64,000 nt of DNA from Acinetobacter zhairuonensis (GCF_022601715.1 NZ_JAKVIM010000015.1:28777-92776), one strand, 5' to 3'. Positions 37,992 through 50,403 are shown, numbered from the stretch's first letter. Numbers and translations are program-made. Notes: generated by a model from the sequence alone, not told the origin.

Positions 37992-38425
37992 AGGAATAGA
38001 AACCTCTAGGTGAAGTGATGTTTTCATCTGTGACATAGCTATATAGTGCAATCGAAAAGTAGAAGCAAAGACAGACGTGTTAAATCAGCTGCTTCTAGCT
38101 TGGAAGTTAGAGCCAGAGGATTGCAATAAATACGCAAATGAAGTTTTTGATAACATCAAAAATATATCTGCTGACTATAGTAGCGAATTGATTATAAAAA
38201 TCTATTGTTTATTACACAGTCGTATGTGTTTCATTCTATTTTAATTTAGCATATCGCGAGTTTAAGCCATCATTGACGCGAGTTTAGCTTTTTTTGTGAA
38301 GGTGGCTTGTTGTTTGTGCAATAATCACTTAAAATCTGTCCCCTTGTATAACCCCAGTGGCGATCGTCTTAAGATCGATATATCCCTTTATCGGCACGAC
38401 GACACGGGCATGTTTGGAGTACATT
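37992..38425. other. Divergent intergenic region between ispB and rplU
   Basis: 434 bases. It contains the rplU promoter (38307-38335) and an ~80-base GC-richer rplU leader with short inverted repeats (38360-38405), possibly a ribosomal-protein leader structure. Nothing coding is seen in the AT-rich stretch 38040-38300. Confidence 0.5.
38307..38335 (+). promoter_or_regulatory. Sigma-70 promoter of rplU-rpmA
   Basis: TTGTTG (38307-38312), 17-base spacer, TAAAAT (38330-38335). The leader to the rplU ATG is about 84 bases. Confidence 0.6.
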
Positions 38426-38737
38426 ATGTACGCAGTAATCCAAAGCGGTGGTAAACAGCACCGTGTAGTTGAGGGTGAAACCCTTAAAGTTGAATTATTG
38501 AAAGCTGAAACTGGCGCGACTATTACGTTTGATGACGTATTAATGGTTGTAAACGGCGAAAGCATTCAAATCGGTGCTCCAGTTGTAGCTGGCGCTAAAG
38601 TAACTGCAGAAGTGGTTGGTCATGGCCGTCACGACAAAATTCGCATCGTTAAGTTGCGTCGTCGTAAACACTACCGTAAGCAAACTGGTCACCGTCAATG
38701 GTTTACCGAGTTAAAAATTACTGGTATCTCAGGCTAA
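38426..38737 (+). CDS. rplU: 50S ribosomal protein L21
   Basis: This 103-residue large-subunit protein begins [23 protein letters not shown], the standard L21 start, and contains [41 protein letters not shown]. The frame is open 23 codons upstream, but ATG 38426 has GGAG 7 bases before it and matches the family start. It forms an operon with rpmA 19 bases downstream. No anomalies. Confidence 0.97.
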   Translation: MYAVIQSGGKQHRVVEGETLKVELLKAETGATITFDDVLMVVNGESIQIGAPVVAGAKVTAEVVGHGRHDKIRIVKLRRRKHYRKQTGHRQWFTELKITGISG

Positions 38738-38756
38738 TCACGAGGAGTAAATAGAC

Positions 38757-39014
38757 ATGGCATCTAAAAAAGCCGGTGGCTCGACTAAGAACGGTCGTGA
38801 CTCAAATCCTAAGATGTTAGGTGTTAAAATGTACGGTGGTCAAGCTGTGACTGCTGGTAACATTATCGTTCGTCAACGTGGTACTGAATTCCACGCTGGT
38901 GCTAACGTTGGTATGGGCCGTGACCATACTTTGTTTGCTACTGCTGACGGCGTAATTAAATTTGAAGTGAAGGGTCAATTTGGCCGTCGCTATGTGACTG
39001 TTGAAACTGCATAA
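38757..39014 (+). CDS. rpmA: 50S ribosomal protein L27
   Basis: This 85-residue protein begins [24 protein letters not shown], the universal L27 N-terminus that reaches the peptidyl transferase centre. [20 protein letters not shown] is also conserved. A strong GAGGAG ribosome site precedes the ATG (CACGAGGAGTAAATAGACATG). It is translated after rplU and ends in a strong terminator at 39031-39059. Confidence 0.97.
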   Translation: MASKKAGGSTKNGRDSNPKMLGVKMYGGQAVTAGNIIVRQRGTEFHAGANVGMGRDHTLFATADGVIKFEVKGQFGRRYVTVETA

Positions 39015-39030
39015 GTTTTAAAAGTTCAGA

Positions 39031-39059
39031 AAAACCCGCATTTTATGCGGGTTTTTTTT
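39031..39059 (+). terminator. rpmA terminator
   Basis: An 11-bp perfect stem AAAACCCGCAT with a 3-base loop, followed by eight T. Confidence 0.9.
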
Positions 39060-39211
39060 GCCTTGAAATCTTGGTTTGTAAGCTAAAAATATGAAAACTT
39101 TATAAACCATATGTTTAGATAAAAATAGCCTGATTCATTAGCAATCTTAATTCTCAATATACCAAAAAATAGTGATATACATCACACTTTGTAGGCGGTG
39201 TAATGGTCTAA

Positions 39212-40975
<1,764 letters not shown>

Positions 40976-40977
40976 AT

Positions 40978-41027
40978 ATTTACCCTCTTAGTAGCTCAAA
41001 TAGGCATTTACCCTCTTAGTAGCTCAA
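40978..41027. repeat. 22-bp direct repeat after the collagen-like gene
   Basis: Two identical copies of a 22-mer (beginning ATTTACCCTCTTAGTAGC) at 40978-40999 and 41006-41027, a 28-base periodicity. The first copy starts 3 bases after the stop codon. It looks like a small tandem duplication. Confidence 0.85.
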
Positions 41028-41062
41028 GCAAAAAAGCCCCTGAAATTCAGGGGCTTTTTTGC
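41028..41062 (+). terminator. Terminator of the collagen-like gene
   Basis: 17-base arms (GCAAAAAAGCCCCTGAA) around a single central base; the functional loop would be larger. A and T runs on both sides make a strong, possibly bidirectional terminator. Confidence 0.88.
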
Positions 41063-41223
41063 AAGAAATAGAAAAATAACGCCTTCATCATGATGGATGG
41101 ATTACTACATTTAACCTGAATAAATATACAAATCTTCTTATATTCTCAATTATTAGCAACTCAATTTGGTTTAATATGTGCCTTTCAATAGATTGCGAAA
41201 TAGCAAATTAGAAAGGTGATGAC

Positions 41224-41922
41224 ATGAATATGCTTCGTAAAACCACATGTGCTATGGCATTGGGTGCAGTGACATTAGCACCGATGATGAGTACTTCTGT
41301 TTTTGCAGCCCCAGTCGCGGCATCGGAGCAACAAGCAACTGCAAACTTAGTGAAGCAGTTAAGTGGTATTCAAAGTTTATCGGCTAATTTTGAGCAAACA
41401 ACAAAAACATCTGGTGGTACAAAAGCAACACAGAAAAAGGGTTTGACTGCACAACACATGAATCAAACCTTTAAAGGAACGATGAAGGTTGCACGTCCTG
41501 GTAAATTTTATTGGGAAACAACTTCTCCAGCAAAACAGACCATTGTGACTTCAGGTAAAACGGTTTGGATTTATGATCCAGACTTGCAACAGGCTGTACG
41601 TCAAAGCTTAGATGAACAAGTAGCAAATACACCAGCATTATTGTTATCGGGCAATACGAGTCAGATTATGCAGTCTTATCGTGTCACGCAACCGAATAAA
41701 GGCAAAACCTATTACACCCTTTATCCGAAAAGTGATGATGGTGCATTCCAAAGCTTGACCATTAGTTTTGGTGTGAACAAAGCTCCAAATTTGATGATCT
41801 TGCAAGATTCATTGGGTCAAACCACTTATGTGAAATTTAATCATGTGAAAGTGAATGCTTCAATTCCTGCATCAACCTTTAACTTTACCCCACCAAAAGG
41901 TACAGACATTATTGATCAATAA
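41224..41922 (+). CDS. lolA: Outer-membrane lipoprotein carrier protein LolA
   Basis: This 232-residue periplasmic chaperone has a Sec signal (MLRKTTCAMALGAVTLAPMMSTSVFA). The mature LolA beta-barrel fold is recognisable by IQSLSANFEQTTK, FKGTMKVARPGKFYWETTSPAKQTIVTSGKTVWIYDPDLQQAVRQSL. It ferries lipoproteins from LolCDE to LolB; targets here could include AdeI, AdeK, GltI and the patatin. A good AAAGGTGA ribosome site lies before the ATG. It ends in a 14-bp hairpin terminator. Confidence 0.93.
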   Translation: MNMLRKTTCAMALGAVTLAPMMSTSVFAAPVAASEQQATANLVKQLSGIQSLSANFEQTTKTSGGTKATQKKGLTAQHMNQTFKGTMKVARPGKFYWETTSPAKQTIVTSGKTVWIYDPDLQQAVRQSLDEQVANTPALLLSGNTSQIMQSYRVTQPNKGKTYYTLYPKSDDGAFQSLTISFGVNKAPNLMILQDSLGQTTYVKFNHVKVNASIPASTFNFTPPKGTDIIDQ

Positions 41923-41950
41923 GTCTGAAATTCTTGATCTAAGGAAGAAT

Positions 41951-41984
41951 GATAAAAATGCAGCCTAAGTGCTGCATTTTTATC
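41951..41984 (+). terminator. lolA terminator
   Basis: A 14-bp perfect stem (GATAAAAATGCAGC) with a 6-base loop, ending in a T-rich arm. Confidence 0.85.
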
Positions 41985-42127
41985 ATGGGTCACACAAAAA
42001 ATTCCGATTGAAATATACATCGCGATGCGTGATTGATCCTTTGGGCTACATTTTGTAATTTCATCTTAAAGTCAGACTTTGTATAGTGAAAAGAATTGCT
42101 TGAAGACATTGCATACAAGGTTTATTT

Positions 42128-42925
42128 ATGAACACTTTCCAATTAAAACAACGATATTGGGTATTACCGCTGTTCTGTTCAGTGGTGTTATTTACAGGTT
42201 GTCAGCCGAAAGATGCGTCGCAACAATCCGCAGAAGCTAAAACCACTAATACTGAAACAAAAGCGGAACAGGTGATACCTGCAATTCAGGCAAAAGTGGT
42301 TCCTGTGAAGTTGGCGAAGCCTGAAGCATGTGAAGCAGAAGGTTGTACGCAATACGATATTCAAACGGTTGAAACCAATTTTAAGTGGATTGATCAGTAT
42401 TTTATCGACCGTATTAAAAAGGCAGATCCGATTGCATTTTCAGAGCAACCTAATCAAAAAGTACGTTTGGAAGATGATGCTCAACCCAGTTTGAATCAAA
42501 GTTCAACCTATGTGCGTTATGTGGGACAAAACGATAATTTTGCAACTTTTGCCATGCAGAGTTATAGCTATTCTGCTGGTGCAGCACATGGTATGTACCA
42601 TCAAGAATTTGTTAATTTTGATTTGAACAAGAAAAAACGCTTAGCTTTACAAGATGTATTAATTAAAGGTGTCGATGCTCAGGTTTTAGATGCATTGTAT
42701 GACAATAATTTAAATTGGTTACAGGAACATAATATTGAAAAGGCAAAACTGCAACTGAGCGACAATTTTTATTATGGTTCGAATGGTTTAGTGTTTGTTT
42801 ATCCACTGTATGAACTTGCTTCTTATGCAGAGGGCATGAGTGAATTGACTTTGCCATACTACAGCTTGAAAAAATTTGTGCGTCCTGAATATTTACCAAG
42901 TTTGCCACAATACCCAGCGCAATAA
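42128..42925 (+). CDS. RsiV/DUF3298-family lipoprotein
   Basis: This 265-residue protein has a lipobox (VVLFTGCQ). The N-terminal linker (25-60) is Thr/Lys/Ala-rich. The C-terminal half carries the RsiV/DUF3298 pattern: YSYSAGAAHGMYHQEFVNFDLNKKKRLALQDVL, then VFVYPLYELASYAEGMSELTLPYYSLKKF. In Bacillus, RsiV senses lysozyme as an anti-sigma factor; here there is no transmembrane anti-sigma domain, only the extracellular fold. Ligand binding, perhaps of a peptidoglycan enzyme, is a possibility only. It stands alone between lolA and serS. Confidence 0.78.
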   Translation: MNTFQLKQRYWVLPLFCSVVLFTGCQPKDASQQSAEAKTTNTETKAEQVIPAIQAKVVPVKLAKPEACEAEGCTQYDIQTVETNFKWIDQYFIDRIKKADPIAFSEQPNQKVRLEDDAQPSLNQSSTYVRYVGQNDNFATFAMQSYSYSAGAAHGMYHQEFVNFDLNKKKRLALQDVLIKGVDAQVLDALYDNNLNWLQEHNIEKAKLQLSDNFYYGSNGLVFVYPLYELASYAEGMSELTLPYYSLKKFVRPEYLPSLPQYPAQ

Positions 42926-43005
42926 AGCCAACATTTATTTAATTGATGGATTATTGCCTGAATGTGTGAGTGCTTGAACTTTGCCGACTGTATTTTTTTG
43001 GTTGA

Positions 43006-44322
<1,317 letters not shown>

Positions 44323-44399
44323 CACTCGGGCGATAAATGACAGCATTTGTGCACGAAAATTGCTTTAAGACGATCAGATACAAATATTAGAGGTATTCC

Positions 44400-45773
44400 G
44401 TGGAGATATTTCCAATCTCTTTGAAGCTGAAACAGCAAAAGTGTCTGATTGTCGGCGGTGGGCGCATTGCCTATCGCAAGGCAGTTTTGTTAGCTAAAGC
44501 AGGGGCAATTTTGCATGTGATTGCACCTGAAATTGAAACTGACTTATTGGCTTTGGTGCAACAAACCCAAGGTCAATATTTTGCTGAAGCTTTTAATCTT
44601 CAAGTGAATTTACGCGATTATCGTCTTGTGATCGCAGCCACCAATGATCGTGCAGTCAATCAGCAGGTCTTTGAAGTCTGTGAAGCAGAAAAGGTGCTGG
44701 TTAACAGCGTCGATGATCCACCCCATTGCCGTTTTATGGTTCCCGCCATTATTGACCGTTCGCCATTGATTATTTCGGTTGCGAGTAACGGCACATCTCC
44801 AGTGCTGTCTCGTCAAATCCGTACCCAATTGGAGACCCTGATTCCGCATGGAATGGGCAAACTCGCTGAGTTCTCGGGTAAATGGCGTTCCAAGGTCAAA
44901 GAGAAAATTGCCAATCCTGATGAGCGTCGTATTTTTTGGGAAGACTTGTACGCGAGTCCACTGAAAGAACAAGTGTTTAATGGGAATGAGGATGCCGCAG
45001 ATCAACTGATTGAGCAGGCACTACAAGAATGGAAAACCCCAAAAGGTGAAGTCTATTTGGTTGGTGCAGGTCCTGGTGATCCTGAATTGTTGACCTTAAA
45101 AGCCTTGCGTTTAATGCAACAAGCTGATGTGGTGATTTATGACCGTCTGGTCTCTGAGCCGATCATGGATTTATGTCGTCGTGATGCTGAAAAAATTTAT
45201 GTCGGCAAAGCACGCTCAAATCATGCTGTACCACAAGAAGGTATTAACGCGTTATTGGTTAAGTACGCGAGTCAAGGCAAACGAGTTTGTCGCCTGAAAG
45301 GTGGTGATCCATTTATCTTTGGTCGTGGTGGTGAAGAAATTCAAGAGCTGTTTGATGCAGGTATTACTTTTCAAGTGGTGCCAGGTATTACCGCGGCATC
45401 AGGTTGTTCGGCTTATGCTGGTATTCCACTCACGCATCGTGATTATGCACAAAGTGTTCGCTTCCTCACTGGACATTTAAAAGAAGGTTCGCCTGAACTG
45501 CCTTGGAACGAGCTGGTCTATGAGAATCAAACCTTGGTGTTATACATGGGGCTGGTGGGTTTAGAAAATATTTGCCAACAATTAATCGCTCACGGACAGC
45601 GTCCGAATATGCCAGTAGCATTGATTTCAAAAGGCACTACGCCTGAACAGAAAGTCATAGTCGGAACATTGGCAGATATTAGCAGTAAGGTGGCTGAACA
45701 CCATATTCAAGCGCCAACCCTGACCATTATTGGTGAAGTCGTCAGTTTACGTGAACAATTACAATGGCAGTAA
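44400..45773 (+). CDS. cysG: Siroheme synthase CysG (trifunctional)
   Basis: This 457-residue enzyme fuses an N-terminal precorrin-2 dehydrogenase/ferrochelatase (GGGRIAYRKAVLLAKAGA; NSVDDPPHCRFMVPAIIDRSPLIISVASNGTSPVLSRQIR) with a C-terminal uroporphyrinogen-III methyltransferase (VGAGPGDPELLTLKALRLMQQADVVIYDRLVS; CRLKGGDPFIFGRGGEE). It makes siroheme for sulfite and nitrite reductases. The start is GTG with GAGGTATTCC before it. Both catalytic parts look intact. Confidence 0.93.
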   Translation: MEIFPISLKLKQQKCLIVGGGRIAYRKAVLLAKAGAILHVIAPEIETDLLALVQQTQGQYFAEAFNLQVNLRDYRLVIAATNDRAVNQQVFEVCEAEKVLVNSVDDPPHCRFMVPAIIDRSPLIISVASNGTSPVLSRQIRTQLETLIPHGMGKLAEFSGKWRSKVKEKIANPDERRIFWEDLYASPLKEQVFNGNEDAADQLIEQALQEWKTPKGEVYLVGAGPGDPELLTLKALRLMQQADVVIYDRLVSEPIMDLCRRDAEKIYVGKARSNHAVPQEGINALLVKYASQGKRVCRLKGGDPFIFGRGGEEIQELFDAGITFQVVPGITAASGCSAYAGIPLTHRDYAQSVRFLTGHLKEGSPELPWNELVYENQTLVLYMGLVGLENICQQLIAHGQRPNMPVALISKGTTPEQKVIVGTLADISSKVAEHHIQAPTLTIIGEVVSLREQLQWQ

Positions 45774-45879
45774 ACTGATTGCCATTGTTCCATTCAATCT
45801 AGTGTCAATTCTCGATTAAGTTGTTCGTAAAGAACATATTTAATTTTATGATGGCAAAGTTATTAAGTTGAGAAATCCT

Positions 45880-46365
45880 GTGATCCATGTTGTTTTATAC
45901 GAGCCTGAAATTCCTGCCAACACAGGAAATATCATTCGTTTATGTGCCAATACTGGAGCGCAGTTGCATCTGATTAAGCCATTGGGCTTTGAATTGGATG
46001 ATAAAAAACTAAAACGTGCAGGCTTGGACTATCATGAATGGGCACGTATGCAAATTTGGGACAATATTGAACAATGTCTTGAATTTTTAGCTGCACAAGG
46101 TATAGATAAAAATGCAATATATCCTTTAACGACGAAGGGCACGGAAACACCACATACTTCAGATTTGAATCGCCCAATTGCTTTGCTGATGGGACCAGAA
46201 ACGCGTGGCTTACCTGAGCATGTGCGTTTGATGTTTCCACAACAACATTGGATTCGCTTACCGATGGCAGCCAATTCACGCAGTTTGAATTTGTCTAATG
46301 CGACCGCGGTGATTGTTTATGAAGCTTGGCGTCAACAAGGCTTCCAACAATTGGCAGTAGAATAA
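45880..46365 (+). CDS. trmL: tRNA (cytidine/uridine(34)-2'-O)-methyltransferase TrmL
   Basis: This 161-residue SPOUT methyltransferase modifies the wobble position of tRNA-Leu isoacceptors. [53 protein letters not shown] and [12 protein letters not shown] contain the trefoil-knot SAM site. [30 protein letters not shown] is diagnostic. GTG 45880 is chosen: TTGAGAA lies about 8 bases upstream and the protein then begins as in E. coli TrmL. TTG 45868 would add four residues. Confidence 0.9.
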   Translation: MIHVVLYEPEIPANTGNIIRLCANTGAQLHLIKPLGFELDDKKLKRAGLDYHEWARMQIWDNIEQCLEFLAAQGIDKNAIYPLTTKGTETPHTSDLNRPIALLMGPETRGLPEHVRLMFPQQHWIRLPMAANSRSLNLSNATAVIVYEAWRQQGFQQLAVE

Positions 46366-46371
46366 GTTATC

Positions 46372-46404
46372 AAGCAGAGTCAGTTTTAAATTGACTCTGC
46401 TTTT
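46372..46404. terminator. Bidirectional terminator trmL / HxlR gene
   Basis: An 11-bp stem (AAGCAGAGTCA) with a 9-base AT-rich loop and T-run; it overlaps the last codons of the HxlR-family gene. Confidence 0.78.
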
Positions 46405-46778
46405 CCTTGGCGCTCATCAAACCCGGTTCTGGAATTTAATACTTTCTCCATATTCGCCTCGACCCAATCTTTGAGTTGATAGGTATTTTGTGCAAACTCT
46501 TTGCCAATTTCAGTCAGCGCATACTCCACTCGAATCACATTGTCTTCATGAATGGTTCGTGTCAAAAAGCCATCACGTTCTAGTATTTTTAATTTCTGTG
46601 AAAGTACTTTGGGGGAAATTCCAAGGATGTTCTTTTTCAACTCATTGAAATGTTGTGATTCCTGATCAAGGGTATACACAATCAACAAAATCCATTTGTC
46701 TGCAAATTTTTCAAAAAAAAGACGAGAAGGACAATTCGGATGAAAAATATTGAATTTCATTGGCTTATTCATTTTCAC
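46386..46778 (-). CDS. HxlR-family transcriptional regulator
   Basis: This 130-residue winged-helix regulator is recognisable from NCPSRLFFEKFADKWILLIVYTL, QHFNELKKNILGISPKVLSQKLKILERDGFLTRTIHEDNVIRVEYALTEIGKE. A Cys in NCPS sits where redox- or electrophile-sensing HxlR members (YodB, CatR, QorR) carry theirs. It is divergent from a flavodoxin-like oxidoreductase 190 bases away, a common sensor-target layout for quinone or diamide stress. An AGTTAC-N6-GTAACT repeat in the gap is the probable operator. Confidence 0.86.
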   Translation of the reverse strand: MKMNKPMKFNIFHPNCPSRLFFEKFADKWILLIVYTLDQESQHFNELKKNILGISPKVLSQKLKILERDGFLTRTIHEDNVIRVEYALTEIGKEFAQNTYQLKDWVEANMEKVLNSRTGFDERQGKAESI

Positions 46779-46826
46779 TCCACCTCATGTTGAATATTAA
46801 GTAGCATTTCGCAAGGATTCTAGACC

Positions 46827-46844
46827 AGTTACCTAGTAGTAACT
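46827..46844. promoter_or_regulatory. Candidate HxlR operator
   Basis: AGTTAC, six bases, GTAACT: 6-bp perfect arms in the divergent gap between the HxlR regulator and the flavodoxin-fold oxidoreductase. YodB/HxlR-type operators often have similar GTAAC/GTTAC arms. Confidence 0.45.
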
Positions 46845-46968
46845 AATTGATACTAGATTTCATAAGTGTATCATAAATTCATATGGAGTGATTTGTTGTA
46901 TGAATCATCTATGAAACACAGTAAGCCTTAGGTAGAGACCTAATAAAATGAATGGTCAGGAAAACAAA

Positions 46969-47523
46969 ATGTCTAATATTTCAGTAGTATATTTTTCAGG
47001 TTATGGGCATACCAAAGTGATTGCTCAAACTTTCGCGCAAGAAATTGCAGCCAACCTCATTGAAATTGATGTGAATGGTGATATTCAGGAACAAGATTGG
47101 CAAACCTTAGATCAATCTGATGCGATTGTATTTGGTGCACCGACCTATATGGGTACGGCACCGTGGCAATTTAAAAAATTCGCTGATGCGACCTCTAAAA
47201 AATGGTTTACACAAGCTTGGAAAGATAAAATTTTTGGTGGCTTTACCAATAGTGCGAGTATGAATGGCGACAAACAGGTCACCTTGATTCAGTTACAAAC
47301 CTTGGCTTCACAGCATGGTGGAATCTGGGTGAGCTTAGGACTATTGCCTGCGAATAGTAAAGCAGCTACCCGAGAGGATGTAAATAACTTGGGAGGATCT
47401 GTTGGTTTGCTGGTGCAGACACCTTCGGATGCCAGTGTGGAGGAAATTCCATCAGGAGATTTGGAAACTGCTAAAGTATATGCACTACGTATCGCAGCCA
47501 TTACCAAGAAATTTTCAGCATAA
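46969..47523 (+). CDS. Flavodoxin-fold NAD(P)H oxidoreductase (WrbA-like)
   Basis: This 184-residue flavodoxin-fold protein shows the FMN phosphate loop YFSGYGHTKVIA and the aromatic loop APTYMGTAPWQFKKFADAT, with GFTNSASMNGDKQVTLIQLQTLASQHGGIWVSLG. The layout resembles WrbA/NQO-type quinone reductases, which reduce quinones by two electrons. ATG 46969 has AGGAAAAC upstream; the longer frame begins 7 codons earlier. It is divergent from an HxlR regulator and probably its target. Confidence 0.83.
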   Translation: MSNISVVYFSGYGHTKVIAQTFAQEIAANLIEIDVNGDIQEQDWQTLDQSDAIVFGAPTYMGTAPWQFKKFADATSKKWFTQAWKDKIFGGFTNSASMNGDKQVTLIQLQTLASQHGGIWVSLGLLPANSKAATREDVNNLGGSVGLLVQTPSDASVEEIPSGDLETAKVYALRIAAITKKFSA

Positions 47524-47533
47524 GCTGAAATAA

Positions 47534-47560
47534 AAAAAAGACGCATTATGCGTCTTTTTT
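47534..47560. terminator. Bidirectional terminator
   Basis: A 12-bp stem (AAAAAAGACGCA) with a 3-base loop between convergent genes, T-runs on both strands. Confidence 0.85.
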
Positions 47561-47574
47561 TGGGTAATGAAGTA

Positions 47575-48972
47575 TTAATGATGGTGATCATCAAATTCAT
47601 TGTGTTGAGGAGCAGGTTGTTTGAAACCTTTGGTCTTATAACCTAAGTATAAAATACCAAACATGGCCCACCACAAACCGTATTTCAATGCAGTCTCTTC
47701 AATTTCAAGCCACATGGCGAAAATACTGATAAAGCCCAGCATTGGAATCACTACATAGTTGAAGATCTCTTTTCCAGACTTTGTACGCCCATCACGTAAT
47801 GCATAGCGCGAAATCACGGATAAGTTTACAAAAGTAAAGGCAGTTAAAGCACCGAAACTAATCATCGAGATAACAATGTCGAGGTCCATAAAGCCTGCTG
47901 TTAAAGCAACAATACCGACAATCAAAATGTTATATGAAGGGGTATAAGTTCTTGGACTAATATGACCAAAGATTTTCTTGTTGATTACGCCATCACGACC
48001 CATTACATACATCAAGCGTGATACACCTGCATGTGCAGAGATCCCTGAAGCCATGACCGTAACAATTGCGAAATACAATACGGCTGTTTTGAAGGCGACT
48101 CCACCGACTGCTTGTAAGATGTCTGGCTGAGTTGCAGCAACATCTTCAAAGTAAGTTTTTGGATCGTTCGGGAAGTAAATTTGCATGAAGTAGGTGCTGA
48201 TAATGAAAATCACACCTGCAATTAATGCAGTCAAGAAAATAGCTTTCGGTAAAGTCTTTTCAGTATCTTTGGTTTCTTCAGCAAGCGAACTCAAAGAGTC
48301 AAAGCCTGTGAATGAGAAGCAAAGTAAAGTTGCACCTGTAATTAATGCACCAACAGTGGTCATCTCGTTCCAAAATGGTTCAAGACTCCAGAGCTGATAT
48401 TTTGCATTGACCAGTGTGCCATCTGCATTCACGCCACCTTGCAGTAATTGATACACCATCCATGTAAAGTATCCAATTACACCGAGCTGAACGAAAACAA
48501 TCAGACTGTTAAAGTTTGCAACGAAACGCGCACCACGCAGGTTAACCCCTGTCATAAAGGCAGTTAGACCAAAGACCCAGATCCAGTGGTTCACGTCAGG
48601 GAACAAGGCTTCTAGGTAAATCACCGCCAAAATGATATTGACCATTGGTGATAAGAGGTAGTCTAACCATGATGACCAACCCACCATGAATCCAATATTC
48701 GGGTGAATCGACTTTTGCGCATAGGTATATGCTGAACCCGAAGATGGGTAGCGACGGATCATGTGTCCATAGCTAATCGAGGTAAATAAAATTGCAACCA
48801 AGGCAATAATATAAGAGGTCGGAACATGATAATGGCTTTCTTCAGATACTAAACCAAAAGTATCGAATAAGGTCATTGGTTGAATATAAGCTAAACCAAT
48901 GATGATGATATGCCAGAGTCCAAGCGTTTTCTGCAGTTTAGCAGCCGATTGAGTCCCAGAGATATTTGTCAA
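47575..48972 (-). CDS. APC-family amino acid/polyamine permease (PuuP-like)
   Basis: This 465-residue, 12-helix permease closely follows the putrescine importer PuuP pattern: GLAYIQPMTLFDTFGLVS, SISYGHMIRRYPSSGSAYTYAQKSIHPNIGFMVGWSSWLDYLLSPM and GATLLCFSFTGFDSLSSLAEETKDTEKTLPKAIFLT. Polyamine import by proton symport is therefore the best guess. The C-terminus is His-rich (EFDDHHH). The puuABCD catabolic genes are not nearby. It is a single-gene unit. Confidence 0.82.
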   Translation of the reverse strand: MTNISGTQSAAKLQKTLGLWHIIIIGLAYIQPMTLFDTFGLVSEESHYHVPTSYIIALVAILFTSISYGHMIRRYPSSGSAYTYAQKSIHPNIGFMVGWSSWLDYLLSPMVNIILAVIYLEALFPDVNHWIWVFGLTAFMTGVNLRGARFVANFNSLIVFVQLGVIGYFTWMVYQLLQGGVNADGTLVNAKYQLWSLEPFWNEMTTVGALITGATLLCFSFTGFDSLSSLAEETKDTEKTLPKAIFLTALIAGVIFIISTYFMQIYFPNDPKTYFEDVAATQPDILQAVGGVAFKTAVLYFAIVTVMASGISAHAGVSRLMYVMGRDGVINKKIFGHISPRTYTPSYNILIVGIVALTAGFMDLDIVISMISFGALTAFTFVNLSVISRYALRDGRTKSGKEIFNYVVIPMLGFISIFAMWLEIEETALKYGLWWAMFGILYLGYKTKGFKQPAPQHNEFDDHHH

Positions 48973-49173
48973 CGGCGTTATCCTCTTAATCGTTGATCAA
49001 GGATCAGTCATGTTTATAAGGATCGTTTGAGACGAACGATCCCCCCTACGAATAAAATAAAAGTGCGCCAATCTATCCTAAATTGAGGCTACTTGTCAGT
49101 AATTTTGTAGAATTTTTTAGCAAATTCTCTGCCAAATAGGTAAAAAAACGATGACTATTGTGTCATTTATGAA

Positions 49174-49201
49174 AAAGCCTGATGTTTCCACATCAGGCTT
49201 T
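49174..49201 (-). terminator. Iron-ADH terminator
   Basis: A 12-bp perfect stem AAAGCCTGATGT with a TTCC loop, T-tract on the - strand, 17 bases after the alcohol dehydrogenase stop. Confidence 0.85.
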
Positions 49202-49217
49202 AAAATTTATTTCACCA

Positions 49218-50402
49218 TTACCATGCTTTTTGCAAAATAGCTCTCAAGTCTTCAATAGTTGCCTCTTTCGGGTTATAAATGATGGAACCATCATTCAAGG
49301 CTTTTTCAGCCACTTCATCAAATTGAGCTTCTGAGACTTTACCTGTTTCTTGCAAGGTTCTTGGTAGCTTGGTTAAGCTGAACAAGCGATCACGCATGGC
49401 TTGAATGGTGGTGATGGCTTTATTTGCTCTTAAATGCGCTGGAGTTTGCGCATAGATATCAGCACCAGCTAGTGGTAGCAACAAGTCAGCAATCTTGTCA
49501 CCATTGACTTCTTTGTTGTATTCCAGCACATAAGGCAGGAACAGGTTCATGCACAGTCCATGAGGCAGATGTGCAACAGCGCCGAGTGCATGTCCTAAAG
49601 AGTGAACCAAACCGACCATCGAATTCGAGAAGGCAATGCCTGCCATGGTAGATGCTTGTGCCAATTCTAAACGACCTTGTGCGTCATTTGGATTGTCTAA
49701 GACGTTAAATAAATTGCTGCTGATTTTTTTGATTGCAGCAGTGGCATAAGCATCACTGATCGGATTTGCTGCCATGCAAGTATATGCTTCAACCGCATGG
49801 GTGAGTGCATCCATGGCTGTCATCGCAGTTAAATGCGGTGGTAATGTGAGCGTCATGCGTGGATCAAGAATCGCGGCATGCGGCATAAGATAATATGAAG
49901 CAAATGCCATTTTCACATTTTTAGCTTTATCTGAAACCACCGCTACCATGGTTACTTCAGAGCCTGTACCTGAAGTGGTAGGAATCACAAAAAACGGTTT
50001 TAACGGTTTAGGCAGATTGTGCGCACCTGAATACTGTAATAGATCATCGCCACCTTCACTCACCAAAATATTGGTGGCTTTGGATGTATCAATGACTGAA
50101 CCACCACCTACAGCAATAATCGCATCACACTGGTTTTCACGATATAAAGCCGCTGCTTGACGCACGGTATCTAAACTTGAATCTGGTGGAACATCATCAA
50201 AAATACAACCAATTACTGCATCGGTTGATTCAAATGCAGCTTCAATTGGTGTTAGTAACTGGTTGCTGCGTACGCCTTTATCAGTGATGATCATTGGACG
50301 TTTTGCACCAAGTGTAGCAAGTTCAAAAGGGATGTGTTCTAACGCTGCATTGCCTGCGATGACTTTGACTGGGCAAAAAAATTCGTAATAAGGCTTTGCC
50401 AT
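49218..50402 (-). CDS. Iron-containing (group III) alcohol dehydrogenase
   Basis: This 394-residue dehydrogenase has the NAD-binding GGGSVIDTSKA and TTSGTGSEVT motifs and the metal site DALTHAVEAY...HSLGHALGAVAHLPHG. It oxidises primary alcohols or reduces aldehydes, NAD(H)-dependent. ATG 50402 is preferred over the in-frame GTG 50411 because GGAG lies 7-8 bases before it. It begins one base after the stop of an SCP2-like gene, so translation is coupled. The alcohol used cannot be read from sequence. Confidence 0.88.
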   Translation of the reverse strand: MAKPYYEFFCPVKVIAGNAALEHIPFELATLGAKRPMIITDKGVRSNQLLTPIEAAFESTDAVIGCIFDDVPPDSSLDTVRQAAALYRENQCDAIIAVGGGSVIDTSKATNILVSEGGDDLLQYSGAHNLPKPLKPFFVIPTTSGTGSEVTMVAVVSDKAKNVKMAFASYYLMPHAAILDPRMTLTLPPHLTAMTAMDALTHAVEAYTCMAANPISDAYATAAIKKISSNLFNVLDNPNDAQGRLELAQASTMAGIAFSNSMVGLVHSLGHALGAVAHLPHGLCMNLFLPYVLEYNKEVNGDKIADLLLPLAGADIYAQTPAHLRANKAITTIQAMRDRLFSLTKLPRTLQETGKVSEAQFDEVAEKALNDGSIIYNPKEATIEDLRAILQKAW

Positions 50403-50403
50403 G

